The notes below the pieces were generated by a model that was given only the letters and a program-made list of their open reading frames with translations, was not told the DNA's origin and did no database searches. A program made the position numbers and the translations under genes. A DNA stretch of 5,466 bases, taken from assembly GCA_023392975.1 (NCBI GenBank), contig JAEWNA010000028.1, forward strand, positions 1-5,466, given 5' to 3'. Positions 1 through 5,341 of this stretch are shown here, in pieces. The first letter of the stretch is position 1; each line of letters opens with the position of its first letter. The DNA comes from Pseudomonadota bacterium (lineage in GTDB: Bacteria > Pseudomonadota > Gammaproteobacteria > Xanthomonadales > Xanthomonadaceae).

Positions 1-2
1 TC

Positions 3-797
3 CTGTCCCGCTTCCTGGCCGGCAAGCGCGACCGGGTGGTGATCGCCACGAAATTCGGCATCGTTCGCCAGCCCGGTGAATACGCCCGCCGCATCGACAC
101 CAGCCCGGCCTATGTGGCGCAGGCCTGCGACGCCTCGCTGAAGCGGCTGGGGGTGGAGACCATCGACCTCTATTACGCGCACCGCGTGAATCCGGAGATT
201 CCGGTGGAGGAAACGGTCGGCGCCATGGCCGAACTGGTGAAGGCCGGGAAGGTCCGGGCGCTCGGCCTGTCGGAGGTGTCGGCCGCCACCCTGCGCCGCG
301 CCCATGCCGTCCACCCGATCGCCGCCGTGCAGAGCGAATACTCGCTGTGGACCCGCGACGTGGAGGCCGAGATCCTGCCGACCTGCCGCGAACTCGGCAT
401 CGGCTTCGTGCCCTACAGCCCGCTCGGCCGCGGCTTCCTCACTGGCGCGATCACCGCCACCGACACCCTGGCCGCCGACGACTGGCGCCGCCAGAACCCG
501 CGCTTCCAGGACGAGAACGCGGCGCAGAACCGCGCACTGGTCGAGGCCGTCACCACGCTTGCGCAGGCCCGCGGCTGCACGCCGGCGCAGCTCGCGCTCG
601 CGTGGCTGCTGCACCAGGGCGAGGACATCGTGCCGATCCCCGGCACCCGCCGCATCAGTCGCCTCGACGAGAACGCCGGCGCGGCGCACATCGCGCTGAC
701 TTCGGAAGAGCTGGCGCGCATCGCCGCGGTCCTCGCCGAGCACGCGGTCGCCGGCACGCGCTATCCCGAATGGAGCATGGGCACGGTCAACGGCTGA
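3..797 (+). CDS. Aldo/keto reductase, N-terminus missing (cut by window edge)
   Basis: This is probably an NADPH-dependent oxidoreductase that interconverts aldehydes or ketones and alcohols, acting as a soluble cytoplasmic (beta/alpha)8 barrel. The frame is open from base 3, and the 264 visible residues end at TGA 795-797. Family marks in fragment numbering are the catalytic Lys17 in VVIATKFG and the catalytic His60 in DLYYAHR. Barrel strands GLSEVS, QSEYSLW and VPYSPLGRGFLTG follow, then a C-terminal cofactor segment VPIPGTRR whose arginines suit the NADP 2'-phosphate. The catalytic Asp and Tyr of the usual tetrad must lie upstream, in roughly the first 60-65 residues, since family members are about 325-330 aa. 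An internal GTG at 36 could be mistaken for the start, but the homologous sequence continues upstream of it. It most resembles the IolS/YajO/pyridoxal-reductase-like branch; the substrate cannot be told. The family call is firm, the subfamily is not. Confidence 0.93.
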   Translation: MSRFLAGKRDRVVIATKFGIVRQPGEYARRIDTSPAYVAQACDASLKRLGVETIDLYYAHRVNPEIPVEETVGAMAELVKAGKVRALGLSEVSAATLRRAHAVHPIAAVQSEYSLWTRDVEAEILPTCRELGIGFVPYSPLGRGFLTGAITATDTLAADDWRRQNPRFQDENAAQNRALVEAVTTLAQARGCTPAQLALAWLLHQGEDIVPIPGTRRISRLDENAGAAHIALTSEELARIAAVLAEHAVAGTRYPEWSMGTVNG

Positions 798-802
798 TCG
801 CG

Positions 803-822
803 CGCGACGGATCGCCGTCGCG
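803..822 (+). terminator. Hairpin after the aldo/keto reductase stop (terminator-like, no U-run)
   Basis: CGCGACGG (803-810) and CCGTCGCG (815-822) form a perfect 8-bp stem around the 4-base loop ATCG, starting 5 bp after the reductase stop. Position and strength fit a transcript-end hairpin. The bases after it (GTCTACACTCC) are not a T-tract, so it is not a classic intrinsic terminator. It may instead be a 3'-end stabiliser or a pause site. Confidence 0.45.
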
Positions 823-825
823 GTC

Positions 826-831
826 TACACT
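826..831 (+). promoter_or_regulatory. Possible -10 box for the DUF2939 gene
   Basis: TACACT matches the sigma-70 -10 consensus at 4 of 6 positions and would place transcription start near 838, about 27 bases before the ATG. No convincing -35 hexamer lies 16-18 bp upstream, where a GC-rich hairpin sits. The DUF2939 gene may instead be read through from the reductase gene. This is a weak call. Confidence 0.22.
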
Positions 832-856
832 CCTGCGTCGTCCCGCGACGCAGGAG
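830..856 (+). promoter_or_regulatory. Perfect 11-bp inverted repeat enclosing the DUF2939 ribosome binding site
   Basis: CTCCTGCGTCG (830-840) is the exact reverse complement of CGACGCAGGAG (846-856), separated by the 5-base loop TCCCG. The right arm ends in AGGAG (852-856), a strong Shine-Dalgarno 8 bases before the ATG at 865. The left arm therefore carries a built-in anti-Shine-Dalgarno (CTCCT). If transcribed whole, the stem would hide the ribosome binding site. If transcription starts near 838, as the possible -10 at 826 suggests, only part of the stem is in the RNA and the repeat is better read as a DNA operator over the start site. The structure is seen directly; its role is inferred. 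Confidence 0.6.
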
Positions 857-864
857 CGCCCCGC

Positions 865-1446
865 ATGTCCCGTCCCGTCCGCATCGCCCTCGTCGTCGGC
901 GTCCTCGGCCTGCTGGCCTGGGTCGCCGCCGCGCCCTACCTCACCGTCAACGCCATGCGCCACGCCGCCGAACGCGGCGACGCCGCGGCCGTGGCACGGC
1001 ACATCGATTTCCCCGCGCTGCGCGAGAACCTCAAATCGCAGCTGGCCGATGCGATGCGGCGCAGGCTCGGCGACGGCAGCGGCGGCTGGCGCGACCTCGG
1101 CGCGAACCTGCTGGCCTCGACCTCGTCACCATGGGTGGACGCGCTGACCTCCGAAACCGCGCTCGCGACGCTGTTCGCCGGCCGCGACGCGCTGTTGTCG
1201 CCCTCGGGCGAGGCTCCGGTGGACGACGACGCAGCCGCGCCGGCGCACGGCGGCATCGCCACCGGCGACTGGCACCTGCGCATGGGTTATCGCGACCTGT
1301 CGACCTTCACCGTCGCATGCGACCTCGGCGGCGACCCGGCCCTGCCGGCGACGCTGGTGTTCGAACGCCGCCACCTGGTGCAGTGGAAGCTGGCGGCGAT
1401 CGACCTGTCCGCAATGGATCCAGCGGCGCTGCTCGGGCGCCACTGA
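865..1446 (+). CDS. DUF2939 family membrane-anchored protein
   Basis: This 193-aa protein has no assigned biochemical function. Residues 6-24 form a single hydrophobic segment (IALVVGVLGLLAWVAAAP), a membrane anchor or uncleaved signal, preceded by two arginines, so the rest is probably periplasmic. Right after it, residues 25-57 (PYLTVNAMRHAAERGD, then HIDFPALRENLK) carry the DUF2939 hallmark: a short helix, an 'xGD' turn, and the V/I-DFPALR motif. The C-terminal part has a GYRDLSTF motif (141-148) and ends in a strand pattern around WKLAAIDL (174-181), also typical of the family. Residues 115-130 are an acidic and Ala/Pro-rich loop. The start is secure: AGGAG lies 8 bases upstream, and the anchor begins within six residues. 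The gene ends 35 bp from the convergent mltD stop. The family is recognised from memory of its motifs. Confidence 0.82.
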   Translation: MSRPVRIALVVGVLGLLAWVAAAPYLTVNAMRHAAERGDAAAVARHIDFPALRENLKSQLADAMRRRLGDGSGGWRDLGANLLASTSSPWVDALTSETALATLFAGRDALLSPSGEAPVDDDAAAPAHGGIATGDWHLRMGYRDLSTFTVACDLGGDPALPATLVFERRHLVQWKLAAIDLSAMDPAALLGRH

Positions 1447-1466
1447 ATCGCGAGCCGCGGACGGCG

Positions 1467-1494
1467 CTCAGTCCCCGCAGCTCAGCCCCCGCAG
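1467..1494. repeat. 14-bp tandem duplication spanning the mltD stop codon
   Basis: CTCAGTCCCCGCAG (1467-1480) is followed directly by CTCAGCCCCCGCAG (1481-1494), which differs at one base. On the minus strand the first-read copy encodes the last residues and TGA of the transglycosylase; the second lies just past the stop and carries its own TGA. The unit is not a multiple of three, but the protein end is unaffected because the upstream copy already stops translation. It occupies much of the 35-bp convergent gap, where I see no good intrinsic terminator. Confidence 0.85.
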
Positions 1495-3086
1495 CCGCGC
1501 AGCACGATCTGCTGTCCCGCGTGCACCGTGTAGCGCGGGGCCTTGAGGCCGTTGGCCTTCGCCAGTTCGGGCAGGCTACAGTCGTACTTGCGGGCGATCG
1601 ACATCAGCGTGTCGCCGCGGGCCACGCGGTGGCGACGCACGGGCTTGGGCGCCGGCCGCGGCTGCGGTTTCGCCGCAGCGGGTTTCGGGGTCGCGGCCGC
1701 ATCCGCGGGTAAGGCGGTCCCGTCTTCGCCGTTCGCGATGGCGGTCACGGCCTCGATCGCCCCGACCCGCACGATCGCCGCGCTGGCGTCGCTGCCGACG
1801 AGGCGTTTCGCCAGGTCGTAGCGCTCGCCCTGGATGCAGTAGCGCTGGTAGAGGCCGGCGATCTTCGCGGTGCCGTTGAGCACGGTGCCGCTGGGGATCC
1901 AGGCGTCGGCCTCGTAGCGCGGATTGAGGTTGCGCAACGCGCGCATGAAGCCGTCGCGGGTACCGCCGTTGCCGAGGCAGATCGTCAGCTCGTAGATCGA
2001 CGCCGGGCGCTGCAGCTTGAACTGCACCGGCCTGGCGTCGACCTTCGGGAAGGTCAACCCGTATTCCTTGGGATGCAGGTACAGCCAGGCCGCGGCGATC
2101 ACCATCGGCACGTAGTCGCGGGTCTCGGCCGGGAACTGGTCGTAGACGTCGCCGTCCCAGAAGCTGCGGCCGCCGGTGTTCTGGTAGACGCGCAGCGCGC
2201 GGCCCTCGCCGCCGTTGTACGCCGCCAGCCACAGTTCGATGTTGTTGCCGAACTCGGCGTAGCGCTCGCTGAGGTACGCGGCCGCGGCTTCGGACGACAT
2301 CTTCGGGTCGTAGCGGGTGTCGAAACCGGTGCCGTCCGGACCCAAGCCGAAGCGGCGGCCGGTCGACGGCATGAACTGCAGCAGGCCGACCGCGCCGGCG
2401 CGCGAGCCGATGTGGACGCGGCCGGTGGACTCCTTCGCCATGATCCCGAACAGCAGCGCCTCCGGCAGGCCGTTGCGCTGGAACGCCGGGGCCATCAGCG
2501 GACGCAGGTACTGATAGTTCTCGTGCGACTGGATCAGCGAGACGCGCATGTCGGTCAGCCAGCGGCGGATGCCGGCCTGCACCGCCGGGTTGACCTGCAC
2601 CATCTTCACGAACCGCTCGCCGTCGGCGCTGAGCAGCGAGGCCGCCTCGCCGGCGCGGGGCACGTCGACGCTGGCCAGCTCGGTGTCGATCAGGCCCTGC
2701 GGCGCCTCGCCCACCGCGTCCTCGTCGGCGGCGCGCACGTCCACGTCGGACTTGAGCAGGCGCTTGTAGGTGGTCAGCAGCTCGGAGATCGGGCAGCCCT
2801 TCACCTTCAGGCAGGCGGTGATCACGTCCTCCATGTCCTCGAGCGCGGCGTTGCTCTCCTGCATGCCGGACGGGTCGCTGTTGTCGACCTTGACCAGCGC
2901 CTCGCGGTAGCGGGTCTCGGCGACGGTCATCCGCGCCTTCAGCGCGTCGAGGTCGCGCTCGCGCTTGGACTGGGCCTGCGCGACCGGCAGGCAGCAGCAG
3001 AGCATCAGCGCGAAGGTGGGCAGGCAGGTGCGCAGGAAAGCGCTCGGGCGGGCGCGGCGCACGCCGGCGGACAGGGATGGGGACAT
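1482..3086 (-). CDS. mltD: MltD-type lytic transglycosylase with C-terminal LysM domain
   Basis: This enzyme cleaves the MurNAc-GlcNAc bond of peptidoglycan to give 1,6-anhydro-muropeptides during wall turnover, in the periplasm. The 534-aa protein has a signal sequence (arginines at 10-19, hydrophobic 21-36, likely cut after AQA38). A helical N-terminal region with Cys92/Cys98 follows. The SLT family-1 fold at about 195-310 has catalytic Glu219 in AKES, GAVGLLQFMPSTG (231-243) and AAYNGGEGR (288-296). Residues 355-407 contain a degenerate LysM-like segment ending in LNP (387-389). A Pro/Ala/Lys linker (463-486) leads to one clear LysM (487-530, HRVARGDTLMSIARKYD). E. coli MltD is a lipoprotein of about 450 aa with two LysMs; here the CCC run (30-32) lacks a proper lipobox. 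The ATG at 3086 is the first start after the upstream in-frame stop but has no clear Shine-Dalgarno. The family call is firm; the MltD symbol rests on architecture. Confidence 0.92.
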   Translation of the reverse strand: MSPSLSAGVRRARPSAFLRTCLPTFALMLCCCLPVAQAQSKRERDLDALKARMTVAETRYREALVKVDNSDPSGMQESNAALEDMEDVITACLKVKGCPISELLTTYKRLLKSDVDVRAADEDAVGEAPQGLIDTELASVDVPRAGEAASLLSADGERFVKMVQVNPAVQAGIRRWLTDMRVSLIQSHENYQYLRPLMAPAFQRNGLPEALLFGIMAKESTGRVHIGSRAGAVGLLQFMPSTGRRFGLGPDGTGFDTRYDPKMSSEAAAAYLSERYAEFGNNIELWLAAYNGGEGRALRVYQNTGGRSFWDGDVYDQFPAETRDYVPMVIAAAWLYLHPKEYGLTFPKVDARPVQFKLQRPASIYELTICLGNGGTRDGFMRALRNLNPRYEADAWIPSGTVLNGTAKIAGLYQRYCIQGERYDLAKRLVGSDASAAIVRVGAIEAVTAIANGEDGTALPADAAATPKPAAAKPQPRPAPKPVRRHRVARGDTLMSIARKYDCSLPELAKANGLKAPRYTVHAGQQIVLRGCGG

Positions 3087-3127
3087 GAAGACCGGAGAGT
3101 TTGCGGGGGAGATTGCTGTGGATGGGC

Positions 3128-3156
3128 AGGGTAGCCCCGGGGGGCCGGTGCGGCAA
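3128..3156 (-). promoter_or_regulatory. Likely sigma-70-type promoter for mltD
   Basis: Reading the minus strand, TTGCCG (3156-3151) is followed after exactly 17 bp by TACCCT (3133-3128). These match the consensus at 4 of 6 and 3 of 6 positions with ideal spacing. Transcription would begin near 3121, leaving a leader of about 35 bases before the ATG at 3086. A 6-bp inverted repeat, GCCGGT-N6-ACCGGC (3144-3161), overlaps the -35 and part of the spacer and could bind a regulator. This is consensus matching by eye. Confidence 0.4.
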
Positions 3157-3170
3157 CCGGCGGAAGGTCA

Positions 3171-3188
3171 TGCCGGAATCCCCCGGCA
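3171..3188. repeat. Short inverted repeat in the mltD/yjgR divergent region
   Basis: TGCCGG (3171-3176) and CCGGCA (3183-3188) are perfect 6-bp arms around a 6-base spacer, lying between the two proposed divergent promoters. With the similar repeat at 3144-3161 it makes two GCCGG-type palindromes 27 bp apart centre to centre. In DNA this GC-rich such palindromes arise by chance, so a binding role is only a possibility. Confidence 0.3.
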
Positions 3189-3205
3189 CGGCGCCCGACG
3201 CCCGC

Positions 3206-3231
3206 CGATCCCGCATAAAATCCCCGGATCG
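3206..3231 (+). promoter_or_regulatory. yjgR-side -10 box centred inside an inverted repeat
   Basis: TAAAAT (3216-3221) matches the -10 consensus at 5 of 6 positions and is the most A/T-rich hexamer in this region. It predicts a start near 3228 and a leader of about 20 bases. No recognisable -35 lies 17 bp upstream (GCCCGA). CGATCC (3206-3211) and GGATCG (3226-3231) form an inverted repeat with a 14-bp spacer whose dyad centre (3218.5) coincides with the centre of the -10. That layout would suit a repressor covering the promoter. Confidence 0.42.
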
Positions 3232-3236
3232 CACCC

Positions 3237-3241
3237 GAGGA
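3237..3241 (+). promoter_or_regulatory. Ribosome binding site fixing the yjgR start
   Basis: GAGGA lies 6 bases before the ATG at 3248. It supports that start over the in-frame ATG at 3101, which would add 49 residues of low-complexity Arg/Pro-rich sequence lying across both proposed promoters. Confidence 0.65.
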
Positions 3242-3247
3242 CTCCGC

Positions 3248-4765
3248 ATGGACCCCATCCTGGTCGGCAAGGCCATCACCACCGAGACATCCGGCAACGT
3301 CTACCTGCAGCCGAAGCTCGGCAACCGCCATGGCCTCGTCGCCGGCGCCACCGGCACCGGCAAGACCGTGACCCTGATGACCCTGGCCGAAGGCTTCTCG
3401 CGGATCGGCGTGCCGGTGTTCCTGGCCGACGTGAAGGGTGACGTGGCCGGCCTGGCCACCGCCGGCGCCATGAACGAGAGGATCCAGCAGCGCCTCGCGC
3501 AGATGGGCAACCCCGAGTACCGCAACGAGCCCAGCCCGGTGATGTTCTGGGACCTGTACGGCAAGCTCGGCCATCCGGTGCGGACCACGGTCAGCGAGAT
3601 GGGCCCCACCCTGCTGGGCCGCATCCTCGAACTGAACGACACCCAGGCCGGCGTGCTCGACATCGTGTTCAAGCTGGCCGACGACCGCGGCCTGCTCCTG
3701 CTCGACCTCGAGGACCTGCGCGCCCTGCTCGGCCTCGTCGCCGACGAGCGCAAGGACATCTCGACGAGCTACGGCCTCGTCAGTGCCCAGTCGATCGGCG
3801 CCATCCAGCGCGCCCTGCTCCGCCTCGAACAGGAGGGCGCGGACCTCTTCTTCGGCGAACCAGCGCTCGAACTGAGCGACCTGATGCGCACGACCACCGA
3901 CGGTCGCGGCGTCGTCAACATCCTCGCCGCCGACCAGCTGATCCTCAAACCCAAGCTCTACTCCAGCTTCCTGCTGTGGCTGCTGTCGGAGCTGTTCGAG
4001 ACCCTGCCGGAAGTCGGCGACCTCGACAAACCCAAGCTCGTGTTCGTGTTCGACGAAGCGCACCTGCTGTTCGACGACGCCCCGCCGGCGCTGCAGCAGC
4101 GGATCGAGCAGGTCGTGCGCATCATCCGCTCCAAGGGCGTGGGCGTGTACTTCTGCTCGCAGTTCCCGGACGACATCCCCGACGACATCCTCGGCCAGCT
4201 CGGCAACCGCTTCCAGCACGCGCTGCGCGCGTTCACCCCGCGCGACCAGAAGGCGGTGAAGACCGCGGCCGAGACCTTCATGCCGAACCCCGGCCTCGAC
4301 GTCGCCGCCGCCATCGGCCAGCTCGGCACCGGCGAAGCGCTCGTTTCCACCTTGCAGGACAAGGGCATTCCCATGCCGGTCGAGCGCACGCTGATCGCGC
4401 CGCCGCGCTGCCGCATGGGCGCGATCACCGAAGCCGAACGCGCACAGGTGCGTGCCGGCAGCCCGGTCGGCGGCAAGTACGACACCCGCATCGATCGCGA
4501 ATCCGCGGCCGAGATGCTGGCGAAGAAGGTCGAGGCCGCGCCGGAGCAAGCCAAGGCGCCGCCCGCGCGCACCCGCGAGGACGACGACAAGGACGACGGC
4601 CACGGCTTCGGCGACGCGGTGAAGGACGCCGTGTTCGGCACCAAGCGCCGCCAGGGCATGATCGAGACGATGGCCAAGCAGACCGCGCGCACCGTCGGCA
4701 GCCAGGTCGGCCGGCAGATCCTGCGCGGCATCCTCGGCGGCCTGTTCGGCGGCAGCCGCCGCTGA
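3248..4765 (+). CDS. yjgR: YjgR-like DUF853 P-loop ATPase (HerA/VirD4-type)
   Basis: This predicted cytoplasmic ATPase belongs to the HerA/FtsK/VirD4 side of the P-loop NTPases; its cellular role and substrate are not established. The 505 aa match the roughly 500 aa of E. coli YjgR. The Walker A is GATGTGKT (33-40), followed by an FLADVKGD strand (58-65). The Walker B is LVFVFDEAHLLF (264-275) with Asp269-Glu270. SQFPDDIPDDILGQLGNRF (304-322) is very typical of the family and probably carries sensor and arginine-finger functions. Unlike archaeal HerA there is no N-terminal HAS barrel: the P-loop lies within 40 residues of the start. Residues 430-452 are a charged, Ala/Pro-rich linker with an EDDDKDD patch, and 470-501 form an amphipathic or hydrophobic Gly-rich tail (QILRGILGGLFGG). 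The start is chosen at 3248 because of GAGGA at 3237-3241 and because homology begins there. It is probably co-transcribed with greB. Confidence 0.9.
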   Translation: MDPILVGKAITTETSGNVYLQPKLGNRHGLVAGATGTGKTVTLMTLAEGFSRIGVPVFLADVKGDVAGLATAGAMNERIQQRLAQMGNPEYRNEPSPVMFWDLYGKLGHPVRTTVSEMGPTLLGRILELNDTQAGVLDIVFKLADDRGLLLLDLEDLRALLGLVADERKDISTSYGLVSAQSIGAIQRALLRLEQEGADLFFGEPALELSDLMRTTTDGRGVVNILAADQLILKPKLYSSFLLWLLSELFETLPEVGDLDKPKLVFVFDEAHLLFDDAPPALQQRIEQVVRIIRSKGVGVYFCSQFPDDIPDDILGQLGNRFQHALRAFTPRDQKAVKTAAETFMPNPGLDVAAAIGQLGTGEALVSTLQDKGIPMPVERTLIAPPRCRMGAITEAERAQVRAGSPVGGKYDTRIDRESAAEMLAKKVEAAPEQAKAPPARTREDDDKDDGHGFGDAVKDAVFGTKRRQGMIETMAKQTARTVGSQVGRQILRGILGGLFGGSRR

Positions 4766-4775
4766 CGGCTACCGC

Positions 4776-5276
4776 ATGTCGCGCTGGCGCCCGCCGGGCG
4801 AGAAGAGCACCGCCCTCATCACCCGCGAGGGCCACGACCGGCTGAAGGCCGAACTCGACGAACTCTGGCGCGTGCGCCGCCCCGAAGTGGTGAAAGCCCT
4901 CGCCGCTGCCGCGGCCGAGGGCGACCGCTCCGAGAACGCCGAATACACCTACCGCAAGAAACAGCTCGGCGAGATCGACCGCCGCGTGCGCTACGTCGGC
5001 AAGCGCCTGCAGCACCTGCGCGTGGTCGAGGACGCCCCCAGCGACCCGAACGCCGTCTTCTTCGGCGCCACCGTCGAAGTCGAACACGCCGTCACCGGCG
5101 ACACCCGCCGCTACCGCATCGTCGGCCCCGACGAGACCGACGCGAAACTCGGCTGGATCAGCATCGACTCCCCGCTCGCCCGCGCAATGCTGAAGAAACG
5201 CATCGACGACGAGTTCGAGGCGGAGCTGCCGGGGGGATTGCAGCGGTTCTACATCATCGATGTGGCGTATGACTGA
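4776..5276 (+). CDS. greB: Transcription elongation factor GreB
   Basis: GreB enters the secondary channel of backtracked RNA polymerase and triggers cleavage of the displaced 3' RNA so that elongation can resume. The 166 aa compare with about 158 in E. coli. Residues 12-84 form the antiparallel coiled coil, with the acidic tip GDRSENAEY (49-57) where Asp50 and Glu53 hold the catalytic metal. The C-terminal FKBP-like domain spans about 90-164 (FFGATVEVEH, YRIVGPDE, WISIDSPLARAML). GreB rather than GreA is indicated by YRKKQLGEIDRRVRYVGKRL (59-78). The first ten residues (MSRWRPPGEK) are a short basic extension. The start lies 10 bp after the yjgR stop with no visible Shine-Dalgarno, so translation is probably coupled to yjgR. 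The gene ends with in-frame tandem stops TGA TAG (5274-5279). Confidence 0.95.
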   Translation: MSRWRPPGEKSTALITREGHDRLKAELDELWRVRRPEVVKALAAAAAEGDRSENAEYTYRKKQLGEIDRRVRYVGKRLQHLRVVEDAPSDPNAVFFGATVEVEHAVTGDTRRYRIVGPDETDAKLGWISIDSPLARAMLKKRIDDEFEAELPGGLQRFYIIDVAYD

Positions 5277-5304
5277 TAGCAGCGGCCATCGTCGCCCGCT
5301 ATCA
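5274..5304 (+). terminator. Hairpin overlapping the greB stop (possible terminator)
   Basis: TGATAGC (5274-5280) and GCTATCA (5298-5304) form a perfect 7-bp outer stem. Inside, after a small asymmetric bulge, GCGGC (5282-5286) can pair with GTCGC (5291-5295, one G-U) around the loop CATC. The left arm starts at the greB TGA itself. The following bases (AGTCGCCCAATTCTCT) are pyrimidine-leaning but hold no real T-run, so intrinsic termination is uncertain. Confidence 0.45.
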
Positions 5305-5341
5305 AGTCGCCCAATTCTCTGACCCTCAACGTTGTCATCAC

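Noticed and set aside
1447..1481. Possible bidirectional terminator in the convergent gap between the DUF2939 gene and mltD
   Set aside because: Only a weak bulged 3+3-bp pairing is visible (GAG-CCG with CGG-CTC), and there is no T-run on either strand.
2073..3134. A 353-codon plus-strand frame opposite mltD
   Set aside because: It is an antisense shadow rich in Val, Ala, Arg, Gly and His with no recognisable domain, and no ribosome binding site was credited.
3101..3247. A 49-residue N-terminal extension of the yjgR-like ATPase from an ATG at 3101
   Set aside because: The extension is Arg/Pro/Gly-rich and runs across both proposed promoters. The ATG at 3248 has a good ribosome binding site and begins where family similarity begins.
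1576..3297. A 573-codon minus-strand frame overlapping mltD
   Set aside because: It is an Arg/Ala/Pro/Gly-rich frame-shifted shadow of mltD, with no fold or motifs. The mltD frame carries the catalytic and LysM motifs.
3005..4603. A 532-codon open frame on the minus strand opposite yjgR
   Set aside because: It lies antisense to a clearly recognisable ATPase. Its translation is low-complexity (runs of Gly, Ala, Glu, Val, His) as expected from the opposite strand of GC-rich codons, with no domain motifs.
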